This document shows positions 55,239 to 64,000 of a stretch of DNA of 64,000 nucleotides, in pieces; the stretch's first letter is position 1; the number at the start of each line of letters is the position of its first letter. This DNA is from Gammaproteobacteria bacterium (lineage in GTDB: Bacteria; Pseudomonadota; Gammaproteobacteria; Pseudomonadales; Pseudohongiellaceae). The position numbers and the translations under genes were made by a program. The notes beneath the pieces are model-generated. The model worked only from the letters and a program-made list of their open reading frames with translations. It was not told the DNA's origin and searched no databases. The stretch is from the NCBI GenBank assembly GCA_030654835.1, contig JAURWS010000055.1, positions 62,001-126,000 of the forward strand. Direction: 5' to 3'.

Positions 55239-55330
55239 GCTGACTCCTTGAATTCCGGCGAGAACTGCATTTTCCCAATTAATCTTTAGTACAATGTGCG
55301 CCATTTTCACCATGGCGTTGAGGATTTGTC

Positions 55331-56698
55331 TTGAAACAGGAATCGCTACAGAGCGCGGTATCGCCCGCGAAAGACGGCAAACAGCAGTTCAATATTGGTA
55401 TCTGCGGGATGGGCACCGTTGGCGGTGGCACATTCACTCTGCTGCAGAGCAAGCAGGAAGAAATTACCCGACGTCTGGGAAAAACGCTCAAAGTGACTCA
55501 TGTCGCCTCTCGCCGTCAGAATCCTGCTTTTGACACCAGCCATATTCTTTTCAGCACCGACGTTTTCGCAGTGGCAGATGATCCGGCAATCGATATTCTG
55601 GTAGAAGCCATGGGCGGTATGGAACCTGCGTTTCCGCTGATCATGCGCGCAATCGAGAACGGCAAGCACGTCGTGACCGCCAACAAAGCCCTCATCGCCG
55701 TGCATGGCAATGAGATTTTTGCGGCCGCCAAGCGCAAGGGCGTCACTGTTGCCTATGAAAGCGCAGTGGCAGGTGGCATTCCCATCATCAAGGCATTGCG
55801 CGAAGGGTTGGCAGCCAACTCGATTCAATGGCTGGCCGGCATCATCAATGGCACCGGCAACTTCATTCTGACGGAGATGGCGCAAAAGGGTCGCAGTTTT
55901 CCAGACGTGTTGAAGGAAGCACAGGCGCTCGGTTATGCCGAAGCCGATCCCACCTTCGATGTCGAAGGAATCGATGCCGCGCACAAGCTGACCATCCTAG
56001 CGTCCAACGCCTTCGGTATCGCTCTGCAATTCGAGAAGGTGTACACCGAAGGAATCAGCAAAGTTACCATTGCCGACGTCAACTATGCCAATGAGCTGGG
56101 CTATCGCATCAAGCATCTCGGTATCGCTCGCATGACTGACAAGGGCATCGAGATGCGCGTGCATCCGACGTTGATCTCCAATCAGCGCCTGATTGCCAAC
56201 GTCAATGGTGTGATGAACGCGGTGGTGGTGAAGGGCGATTCAGTTGGCTCTACTCTCTACTACGGTGCGGGCGCGGGAGCCAAAGCAACTGCCTCGTCCG
56301 TGGTGGCCGATCTCTTTGACATCGCGCGTGCGTCTGGTTCGACGTCAGGAAGTGTTCCGTCGCTGGCATTCAATTCTCTGCGCACAGACGTGCCGATTCT
56401 CGGCATCGACGATATAGAGTGCGAGTATTACCTGCGCATCGCAGCACAGGACAAGATCGGTGTCATGGCACAGATTTCTCAAGTGCTGATGACACACGGC
56501 ATCAATATCGAAGCATTGATCCAGAAAGAGCCGGACCACAACGCCACCGGCGACGTGACAGTGCCAGTGGTCCTGTTGACGGGCAAGGTGCAGGAGCGAC
56601 AAATGAACAAGGCGATTGCGGCCATCGAAGCGCTTGAGCAGGTTGTCGACAAGGTGACGCGCATACGCGTAGAACTGTTCGACGGCGAAGGCAATTAA
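55331..56698 (+). CDS. hom: Homoserine dehydrogenase
   Basis: The 455-residue enzyme reduces aspartate semialdehyde to homoserine. It has an N-terminal NAD(P) fold (NIGICGMGTVGGG near 21-33), catalytic core (NGTGNFILTEM; ADPTFDVEGIDAAHKLTIL) and a C-terminal ACT domain for threonine feedback (IAAQDKIGVMAQIS). It starts at TTG with GAGGA seven bases upstream; no better ATG fits. It precedes thrC by about 70 bases. Confidence 0.95.
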   Translation: MKQESLQSAVSPAKDGKQQFNIGICGMGTVGGGTFTLLQSKQEEITRRLGKTLKVTHVASRRQNPAFDTSHILFSTDVFAVADDPAIDILVEAMGGMEPAFPLIMRAIENGKHVVTANKALIAVHGNEIFAAAKRKGVTVAYESAVAGGIPIIKALREGLAANSIQWLAGIINGTGNFILTEMAQKGRSFPDVLKEAQALGYAEADPTFDVEGIDAAHKLTILASNAFGIALQFEKVYTEGISKVTIADVNYANELGYRIKHLGIARMTDKGIEMRVHPTLISNQRLIANVNGVMNAVVVKGDSVGSTLYYGAGAGAKATASSVVADLFDIARASGSTSGSVPSLAFNSLRTDVPILGIDDIECEYYLRIAAQDKIGVMAQISQVLMTHGINIEALIQKEPDHNATGDVTVPVVLLTGKVQERQMNKAIAAIEALEQVVDKVTRIRVELFDGEGN

Positions 56699-56766
56699 TC
56701 AGCTATTAATCACCCGCAGGCGGAGTCGTCAGGACTTCTGCAGCAACGAGAGAATTGAAAGTGGCA

Positions 56767-58155
56767 ATGAAATATATCAGCACGCGCGGCCAGTCACCCG
56801 CCCAGAGTTTTGAACAGGTATTGTTGACCGGGCTGGCACCCGACGGCGGGCTCTACGTTCCCGAGACGCTGCCGCATTATTCCCGTGAGGAAATTGCAAA
56901 GTGGGCAGGGCTCGGCTACGCGGAATTGGCTTTGAAGATAATCAGTCCGTTTGTCGACGGAGCGATCCCTGAGGCCAAACTCAAGGAGTTGATCGACAAG
57001 AGCTACGCGAATTTCTCGCACAAGGCGGTCGCCCCTTTGCGCATGCTCGGTGCCAACGAATGGGTGATGGAGCTGTACTGCGGTCCGACGCTGGCGTTCA
57101 AGGATTTTGCGCTGCAATTGCTGGGTCACTTGCTGGACTACGTGCTTACCAGAAATAACCAGAAGGTGGTGATTCTGGGAGCGACTTCGGGTGACACTGG
57201 TTCCGCCGCATTGGAAGGTTGTCGTCACTGCGAGAACGTCGACATCTTCATTCTGCACCCCTTTCAGCGCGTGTCAGAAGTACAGCGTCGGCAGATGACG
57301 ACGGTGCCCGGTGACAACGTTCACAACATCGCCGTGCGTGGCAACTTCGATGATTGCCAGCGCATCGTGAAGGCCGCGTTTGGTGACCAGTCCTTCCTAC
57401 CTGAGGGTCGTCAACTGGTGGCGGTGAACTCCATCAACTGGGCCAGAATCATGGCTCAGATCGTCTACTACTTTTACGCCTCCTTGCAGCTGGGTGGCCC
57501 GCATCGCGAAGTCTCCTTCTCGGTGCCAACCGGCAATTTCGGTGACATCTATGCGGGTTACCTGGCCCGGCAGATGGGCTTGCCAGTCAGGCAACTGATC
57601 ATCGCGACCAACAGCAACGACATTCTGCACCGCTTCATGAGTCGCAACGAGTATTCGCAATCCGCGCTCAAGCACACGCTGTCTCCCAGCATGGACATCA
57701 TGGTGTCGAGCAATTTTGAGCGCTATCTGTTCGATCTGTTTGGTCGCGATGGCAGGGCGCTGGCGCAATTCATGACCGCTTCCGGCGACGCCAATCACAG
57801 TATCGACCCGGTTCGCTGGCAGGACGCGAAGCAGGTGTTTGCGAGTGCCACCGTCAGCGACGAGGTCACCTGTGAGGTGATCCGCCAGGTCTATGAGGAA
57901 ACTGGATTTCTGATCGATCCGCATACAGCCGTCGGCGTGAAGGCTGCGCGCGAATGCAACGCGGACCACTCTGTCCCGATGATTACGCTCGCGACCGCGC
58001 ACCCGGTGAAATTTGCCGATGCCGTCACCCGCGCTGGATTGGAAACGCCTGCGCTGCCCGAGCATATGCGTGATCTCTTCGAACGAGAGGAGCGATACGC
58101 CGTGCTCGACAACGCGCTGTCTGCGGTGACCGGTTACGTCCAGTCACATCTGTGA
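56767..58155 (+). CDS. thrC: Threonine synthase
   Basis: The 462-residue PLP enzyme forms threonine from phosphohomoserine. It starts MKYISTRGQSPAQSFEQ and has the PLP lysine Lys112 in GPTLAFKDFALQ and the phosphate-binding ATSGDTGSAALEG. An in-frame TTG at 56755 is less likely than the ATG at 56767. Its stop overlaps the recJ GTG start by 4 bases. No thrB is adjacent. Confidence 0.96.
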   Translation: MKYISTRGQSPAQSFEQVLLTGLAPDGGLYVPETLPHYSREEIAKWAGLGYAELALKIISPFVDGAIPEAKLKELIDKSYANFSHKAVAPLRMLGANEWVMELYCGPTLAFKDFALQLLGHLLDYVLTRNNQKVVILGATSGDTGSAALEGCRHCENVDIFILHPFQRVSEVQRRQMTTVPGDNVHNIAVRGNFDDCQRIVKAAFGDQSFLPEGRQLVAVNSINWARIMAQIVYYFYASLQLGGPHREVSFSVPTGNFGDIYAGYLARQMGLPVRQLIIATNSNDILHRFMSRNEYSQSALKHTLSPSMDIMVSSNFERYLFDLFGRDGRALAQFMTASGDANHSIDPVRWQDAKQVFASATVSDEVTCEVIRQVYEETGFLIDPHTAVGVKAARECNADHSVPMITLATAHPVKFADAVTRAGLETPALPEHMRDLFEREERYAVLDNALSAVTGYVQSHL

Positions 58156-59897
58156 AGCCCCTGATTTATCGACGAGTGCCGGTGCGCGAAGGAGAATTTT
58201 CTCCGCGCGTGCCGGTGCTTCTGCAACGAATTCTTTCCGCCCGCAATGTCTTCACTGACAGTGAACTAACCCTCGATCTGCGCCATCTGCATCCCCCCGA
58301 ACAACTGCTGGGATTGGAGACGGCTGTGCGACTTCTGCATGAAGAGCTAATGCGGCAGGGGCGGGTGCTGATCATTGCGGACTTCGATGCCGATGGCGCC
58401 ACCAGTTGTGCGCTGGCAGTGCGAGCCTTGCGGGCCATGGGCTTTCCGCATGTGGATTACATCGTTCCCAATCGTTTCGAATACGGTTATGGTCTGACGC
58501 CAGAGATCGTGGCTCTGGCCGCGCAGCGTTCGCCGGATCTGCTCATCACCGTGGACAACGGCATTTCGAGCATTGATGGGGTTCGCGCGGCGCAGAAACT
58601 CGGCATGCGGGTGTTGATCACTGATCATCATTTGCCAGGTCGCGAATTGCCTGCTGCCGATGCTATCGTGAATCCCAATCAGCCCGGTTGCCCGTTTCCC
58701 AGCAAGTCGCTTGCGGGCGTGGGTGTGGTGTTCTACCTGCTGGCGGCGCTGCGCAGTTTTCTACGCGAGCAGGGTTGGTTCGAGTCACAGAAGCTGCCCG
58801 AACCGAACATGGCGGCTTACCTCGATCTGGTGGCGCTGGGCACCGTGGCGGACGTGGTCGGGCTGGACCGCAATAATCGCATCCTCGTCAATGAAGGGTT
58901 GAAGCGCATCCGGCAGGGGCGTGCCTGCGCGGGAATCATGGCTTTGCTCGAAATCGGCAAGCGTCGCCGCGAGACACTGGTCGCCAGCGATCTGGGCTTT
59001 GCCGTGGGGCCGCGCCTGAATGCTGCCGGTCGTCTGGATGATATGGGGCTGGGCATCGAGTGTCTGCTCAGCGACAATCCAACGACTGCGGTTGCGATGG
59101 CAATCGAACTGGATGCCATGAACCAGCAGCGCAAAGGCATTGAAGGGGAGATGCGCGATCAGGCCGTCAGCGAGTTGGACGCACTGCATTTTGACGAGCA
59201 AGCCGTGCCAGCGGGGGTCTGCATCTATCAGCCGGACTGGCATCAAGGGGTCATCGGTATTCTCGCCGCCAGAATCAAGGAAAAGCTGCATCGCCCGGTC
59301 ATTGCCTTTGCCGACGCTGGGGTAGCAGGCGATGGGGAGGTTGAAATCAAAGGCTCGGCGCGCTCGATTCCCGGTTTACACATTCGCGATGTGCTGGATA
59401 CTGTGGCTACTCGCAATCCCGGGCTGGTGACGCGCTTCGGGGGCCACGCCATGGCGGCCGGTTTGACGCTCAGGAAGTGTGACTATGAACGCTTCACCAC
59501 TGCGTTCACCGCCGAGGTGGCGGCCTTGTTGAATGATGACGACCTGCAGGCCAGAATTGCCACAGATGGAGAGATAGGCGGCAAGGAGTTCAATATCGAA
59601 ATGGCACAGGCGCTACGAGATGCCGGGCCCTGGGGGCAGAATTTCCCCGAACCGAATTTCGACGGAGTATTCAAGGTGGTGCAGCAACGTTTGCTGGGAG
59701 ACAGCCATCTGAAAATGGTATTGTCGCCGCCTGCAGATGAGCGGATATTGCTGGACGCCATCGCCTTCAACGTCGACAGAAGTTGCTGGCCTGACGATGG
59801 CGTGCGGCAGGTGCGTCTGGTTTACCGATTGGATATCAATGAATTCCGTGGCCAGCGTAACCTGCAGTTGCTGGTGGAACATATCGAGCCTTGTTGA
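58152..59897 (+). CDS. recJ: Single-stranded-DNA exonuclease RecJ
   Basis: The 581-residue DHH-family 5'-3' exonuclease has metal-binding motifs DFDADG (77-82), VDNGIS and TDHHLPG (DHH), plus the DHHA1 and OB-fold C-terminus (GRLDDMG, GGHAMAAGLT). It acts in recombination and mismatch repair. It starts with GTG overlapping the thrC stop, so the two are translationally coupled. Confidence 0.96.
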   Translation: MKPLIYRRVPVREGEFSPRVPVLLQRILSARNVFTDSELTLDLRHLHPPEQLLGLETAVRLLHEELMRQGRVLIIADFDADGATSCALAVRALRAMGFPHVDYIVPNRFEYGYGLTPEIVALAAQRSPDLLITVDNGISSIDGVRAAQKLGMRVLITDHHLPGRELPAADAIVNPNQPGCPFPSKSLAGVGVVFYLLAALRSFLREQGWFESQKLPEPNMAAYLDLVALGTVADVVGLDRNNRILVNEGLKRIRQGRACAGIMALLEIGKRRRETLVASDLGFAVGPRLNAAGRLDDMGLGIECLLSDNPTTAVAMAIELDAMNQQRKGIEGEMRDQAVSELDALHFDEQAVPAGVCIYQPDWHQGVIGILAARIKEKLHRPVIAFADAGVAGDGEVEIKGSARSIPGLHIRDVLDTVATRNPGLVTRFGGHAMAAGLTLRKCDYERFTTAFTAEVAALLNDDDLQARIATDGEIGGKEFNIEMAQALRDAGPWGQNFPEPNFDGVFKVVQQRLLGDSHLKMVLSPPADERILLDAIAFNVDRSCWPDDGVRQVRLVYRLDINEFRGQRNLQLLVEHIEPC

Positions 59898-59928
59898 AAA
59901 TGGCACTCGTGATGCCCGCTAGTGGTGC

Positions 59929-59953
59929 GAAATGTCACTTTTTATGACATTTC
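59929..59953 (+). promoter_or_regulatory. Inverted repeat upstream of the DsbD-type gene
   Basis: GAAATGTCA (59929-59937) and TGACATTTC (59945-59953) form a perfect 9-base inverted repeat with a 7-base spacer, 100 bases before the dsbD-type start. It could be an operator. A hairpin is also possible, but no U-run follows. Confidence 0.4.
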
Positions 59954-60052
59954 CGGGAGTCAGCTGCCAGCCAGGGAGGGTAGAATGAGACGGTATGGGC
60001 GAAATATGTGACAGCAGTGTATGGCAAGATTCAACGATCAGGAGATCAGTGC

Positions 60053-62215
60053 ATGCGCAAGTCAGTTCGTAGGCTTTTGATTCTGGGATTCCTCGCGTTG
60101 CTCCCGGCGCTCGGTCATGCCGAGCCGTTCAAGGGCGAAGAGATTGAAGTTGAGCTGATCTCCGAGAGTTCCAATGTCGTGCCTGGTCAGACATTGTGGC
60201 TGGCATTGCGACTGACTCCGACAGAGCACTGGCATACCTATTCACGCTGGCAGGGTGATAGCGGCGACGCAACCCGCCTGAGCAACTGGCAATTGCCAGC
60301 AGGCGCTGTTGCGGGCGACTTGCAATTCCCGACACCAACCTGGCTGCCATTTCCCGGTTCCGATCTGGTGACCTTTGCCTACGAGGATGAAATATTCCTG
60401 CCGGTGGCGATAGAGGTTCCCGCAAATCTGCAGGGCCAGACGTTTGACGCATCGGTATTGGCCGAGTGGCAGGTCTGCGATGAGATTTGTCTGTTGGGTG
60501 AGGCGACTCTGAGCCTGTCTCTGCCGGTGCAGGGCGACACTCTCGTCGCCGATGTCCGTTGGACTGAGACATTTGCGAACACGCGCGCCAATCTCCCCGT
60601 TGCTGATCACGATGTTCAGGCACTGTTTGCCATTGCCGGCGAGCGTATCAGTCTTTCGTTCCAGTCCGCAGGTGCGGTGTTCGACGGCGCGTCAGATGTC
60701 TGGTTCTTCCCCGAGAGCAAGCGCATCCTCAAGCCGGGGCCGCTGCGTGATGTCAGTATTGCTCCGAATCAGGTGCAGATTACCCATGCGCAGGCACGTC
60801 GTCTGCTGGTGGAAGGAGACAGGATTCCAGGGCTTCTATCTGTTGCCGATGCGAGTGGTCAGACGCATGGCTACCTGCTGGAGGCTGTCCCGGCGACAAC
60901 CGAGAATGTCAGTTCCATCACTGCCCTTGCTGCCAATGCTGGGGCTGAATCTGGAAAGGATGCAGGGCAAGGAGGCCCAGGCCTGCTGTCGGTTATCTTT
61001 ATGGCTCTTGCGGGTGGACTCATTCTGAATCTCATGCCCTGCGTCTTTCCGGTGCTCTCTCTCAAGGTCCTGAGTTTCGCGTCGAAGGGTCAGGTGGGGC
61101 ACAGCGAGCAGCGTCTGCACGGCCTTGCTTATACGGCGGGCATCGTCGTGACCTTCATGCTGCTGGCGTCGATACTGCTGGGATTGCGCGCCGGAGGAGA
61201 GGCGGTGGGTTGGGCGTTCCAACTGCAGTCGCCGTGGTTTGTCGCGATATTGATTTACTTGTTCTTTACCATGGGGCTGAGTCTGTCCGGTGTTTACGAG
61301 TTTGGGTCCGGCATGATGGGCGTAGGCAGCACTCTGGCCAGTAAATCCGGCTACAAGGGCTCCTTCTTCACTGGGGTACTGGCCACTGCTGTCGCCAGTC
61401 CATGTACAGCACCGTTCATGGGCGCAGCACTGGGGTTCGCACTGTCGCAGTCGTGGCTGGTGGCAATGGTAGTGTTCTTCTTCCTGGGATTGGGCATGGC
61501 ATTACCGTTCCTGATTCTGTCATTCAGTCCGGCACTGCTGGCCCATATGCCCAAACCGGGTGCCTGGATGAACACCTTCAAAGAGTTCATGGCATTCCCC
61601 ATGTATGCCACCGTGTTGTGGCTGTTGTGGGTGCTGGGCATGCAGGTCGGTGTCAATGGCATGGCCGTAGTGGTTGGGGCCTGTCTGTTGCTGGCCTTCG
61701 GTCTCTGGCTCCTACGGAAGCGCACCATAGCAGGGGCTTTCTGGCGTAACGCCAATGCCGTGCTTGCCGGTTTGGCGATATTGATAGCCTTCTACGCCTT
61801 GCAATCGCCGCTCCTGGCCGTGCAGGCGCCAGCAGAAAGAGTCGTTGCTGCAGATGGCAGCGAGGTCAATTCAGACTATTTCGAGCCGTTTTCGGCAGCA
61901 CGTCTGGCTGAGTTGCGGGCAGCAGGTCAACCTGTGTTCATCAACATGACGGCCGCCTGGTGTATTACTTGTCTGGCGAATGAACAGACAACACTCAGCG
62001 CCGACAGCGTCCTGCAATCAATGCGCGACAACAACATTGCCTATCTGAAGGGGGACTGGACGAATCAGGATCCTGAAATCAGCAAGGTGCTGGATAGCTT
62101 CAATCGGCCGAGTGTGCCGCTGTATGTTCTCTACCCCGGGGCGGGCAAAGATCCTGTCATACTGCCGCAGATACTGACGCCTGCCACCGTAATCGACGTG
62201 TTTGCCAGTATCTAG
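60053..62215 (+). CDS. DsbD/ScsB-type protein-disulfide reductase
   Basis: The 720-residue protein has a signal peptide (about 1-23), an N-terminal periplasmic domain with CDEIC (VCDEICLLGEA), a central block of about eight membrane helices with the cysteine motifs NLMPCVFPVLSLK and ASPCTAPFMG, and a C-terminal thioredoxin-like domain with AWCITC. It passes electrons from cytosolic thioredoxin across the membrane to periplasmic proteins such as DsbC. The wording is closer to the ScsB branch than to E. coli DsbD. AGGAG precedes the ATG. Confidence 0.92.
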   Translation: MRKSVRRLLILGFLALLPALGHAEPFKGEEIEVELISESSNVVPGQTLWLALRLTPTEHWHTYSRWQGDSGDATRLSNWQLPAGAVAGDLQFPTPTWLPFPGSDLVTFAYEDEIFLPVAIEVPANLQGQTFDASVLAEWQVCDEICLLGEATLSLSLPVQGDTLVADVRWTETFANTRANLPVADHDVQALFAIAGERISLSFQSAGAVFDGASDVWFFPESKRILKPGPLRDVSIAPNQVQITHAQARRLLVEGDRIPGLLSVADASGQTHGYLLEAVPATTENVSSITALAANAGAESGKDAGQGGPGLLSVIFMALAGGLILNLMPCVFPVLSLKVLSFASKGQVGHSEQRLHGLAYTAGIVVTFMLLASILLGLRAGGEAVGWAFQLQSPWFVAILIYLFFTMGLSLSGVYEFGSGMMGVGSTLASKSGYKGSFFTGVLATAVASPCTAPFMGAALGFALSQSWLVAMVVFFFLGLGMALPFLILSFSPALLAHMPKPGAWMNTFKEFMAFPMYATVLWLLWVLGMQVGVNGMAVVVGACLLLAFGLWLLRKRTIAGAFWRNANAVLAGLAILIAFYALQSPLLAVQAPAERVVAADGSEVNSDYFEPFSAARLAELRAAGQPVFINMTAAWCITCLANEQTTLSADSVLQSMRDNNIAYLKGDWTNQDPEISKVLDSFNRPSVPLYVLYPGAGKDPVILPQILTPATVIDVFASI

Positions 62216-62275
62216 CGCGCCATTCATGACTTTCCGGTCATGCTGTCGCGCCAATAATAAAAAATTGAGAACGCT

Positions 62276-63322
62276 ATGAAGCTGCTCAAATTTGGCATGA
62301 TCCTGCTGATAACCAGTCTGGTCTTCACACTCCTGATCGTCGCCAAGGATCTACTGCTGCCTCTGGTCATCGCCATTGCCTTCTGGTATCTGATCAACCT
62401 GTTGGCCAGTGGCTTTGCGCGTCTTCGGCTCGGAGCGCTCGTGCTGCCTCGGACCATGTGCTTTGCCGCTTCCATTTTGACTTTCGTGGCGACTATTTCC
62501 GTGGTCGTCCGCTTCATCCGCATCAGTCTGAACGATCTGACCAGCGTGACGATAGAATACGGAGCGAATCTGCGTGCACTCTGGGAACGTTTACCGTTTG
62601 CGGAATATCTGCCGGTGGAGGGTTTCATCGACACGGTGACCACCAGGCTCGATCTTTCTGCAATTCTCGCCACAATTGCTGTCTCGTTCACAGGGTTGGC
62701 TAGAGACAGTACGCTGATTGTGATTTATGTCGGCTTCCTGCTTTTCGAGCAAGGTAATTTCAATCGCAAGCTGACGGCGCTGATCAATGACCCCCATCAG
62801 GAGCGCAGAGTGGTGGGGATGCTGGCGCAGATCAAAGGCGACATACAGAAGTACATCAGCATCAAGTTTCTCGCCAGTGCGACTACCGGTATCCTGAGTT
62901 ACATTCTGCTGCGGAACCTCGACGTCAAATTCGCGGAGATCTGGGCTCTGCTGATATTCCTGCTTAATTTCATCCCTACCATTGGCTCCATTGTGGCGAC
63001 AATCTTCCCCTCGTTGATGGCGTTGGCGCAGTCGAACGATGGCTTCGGTCTATTCTTTACTGTACTGATCGGCATCACCTCGTTTCAGGTTCTCATTGGC
63101 AATATTCTGGAGCCGCGCATCACCGGTCAGTCTCTCAACCTCAGTCCTGTGGTGATCTTGTTCAATCTCGCCCTGTGGGGAGCGATCTGGGGCGTGCCTG
63201 GCATGTTTCTATGCGTGCCATTGCTCATCATTACCACGATCGTCCTCGCACACTTCCCGAAAACCCGGCCAATAGCCATCTTGCTGTCGACTGACGGCAG
63301 GTTGAATATCACGGAAGATTGA
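62276..63322 (+). CDS. AI-2E family (PerM-like) transporter
   Basis: The 348-residue protein has about eight membrane helices in the AI-2E/PerM pattern, with FIPTIGSIVATIFPSLMAL and GNILEPRITGQSLNLSPVVI as family signatures. Members export small molecules or exchange ions; the substrate here is unknown. It lies between the DsbD-type gene and alaS on the same strand. Confidence 0.9.
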   Translation: MKLLKFGMILLITSLVFTLLIVAKDLLLPLVIAIAFWYLINLLASGFARLRLGALVLPRTMCFAASILTFVATISVVVRFIRISLNDLTSVTIEYGANLRALWERLPFAEYLPVEGFIDTVTTRLDLSAILATIAVSFTGLARDSTLIVIYVGFLLFEQGNFNRKLTALINDPHQERRVVGMLAQIKGDIQKYISIKFLASATTGILSYILLRNLDVKFAEIWALLIFLLNFIPTIGSIVATIFPSLMALAQSNDGFGLFFTVLIGITSFQVLIGNILEPRITGQSLNLSPVVILFNLALWGAIWGVPGMFLCVPLLIITTIVLAHFPKTRPIAILLSTDGRLNITED

Positions 63323-63323
63323 T

Positions 63324-63352
63324 CTGCAAAGAGGGGCTGTTAGGGTTATAAT
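63324..63352 (+). promoter_or_regulatory. Candidate alaS promoter
   Basis: A perfect TATAAT at 63347-63352 lies 98 bases before alaS; CTGCAA at 63324-63329 is a weak -35 at 17 bases. Confidence 0.45.
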
Positions 63353-63374
63353 TCTCAATCCTGTATCAAGCTGA

Positions 63375-64000
<626 letters not shown>

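Overview
The window is a stretch of a gammaproteobacterial chromosome, read from gene order and protein families. The series ypjD / ffh-rpsP-rimM-trmD-rplS, the series dsbC-hom-thrC-recJ, a pspF / pspABC locus with a sigma-54 promoter, and a sulfate operon ending in cysB all point to a free-living, probably aerobic and aquatic gammaproteobacterium. RND efflux, a TonB-dependent receptor and secreted beta-propeller and cytochrome proteins fit this. A relative of the OM182/Pseudohongiella or Cellvibrionales lineages is my guess, not something I can prove here. No rRNA gene, tRNA gene, CRISPR array, insertion sequence or integrase was seen.

Layout. 1-2.2 kb: an intact AbiEi/AbiEii type IV toxin-antitoxin pair and a glycine-zipper lipoprotein. 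2.2-7.3 kb: a tetR - adaptor - RND permease operon on the minus strand, with a REP-like hairpin and a palindromic candidate operator upstream of tetR. 7.3-15.4 kb: a secreted TPR-like protein, then a five-gene minus-strand operon (adaptor, ATPase and permease of a MacAB-like exporter, then an NtrC-like regulator and its histidine kinase). 15.4-17.4 kb: a cluster of three decayed toxin-antitoxin modules in which the toxin part is deleted each time and the DNA-binding partner is mostly kept. 17.3-20.5 kb: a GAF/PAS/GGDEF/EAL cyclic-di-GMP protein.

20.8-26.3 kb: a secreted-protein region. It holds a cytochrome c fused to a copper-monooxygenase (PHM-like) domain, an unknown secreted partner, a small membrane protein, a beta-propeller that closely resembles peptidyl-hydroxyglycine lyase (PAL), and a LysM/M15-like peptidase. 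PHM-like and PAL-like proteins lying about 2 kb apart is the most intriguing functional hint in the window. 26.3-38.4 kb: tadA, a lipoprotein, purL, small conserved proteins, a DUF4097-like protein, a Tat-exported dienelactone hydrolase, a TonB-dependent receptor and a Nudix hydrolase. A 28-bp GC-rich inverted repeat lies between the hydrolase and the receptor.

38.6-44.4 kb: sulfate-binding protein, RBBP9-like hydrolase, cysT-cysW-cysA-cysB, mostly overlapping end to start. 44.4-50.3 kb: DUF2272 and DUF3135 proteins, pspCBA and divergent pspF, a phosphopantetheinyl transferase and a CcsA-like protein. 50.5-64 kb: housekeeping core (ffh, rpsP, rimM, trmD, rplS, dsbC, hom, thrC, recJ, a DsbD/ScsB-type reductase, an AI-2E family transporter and the first 183 codons of alaS, cut by the window end).
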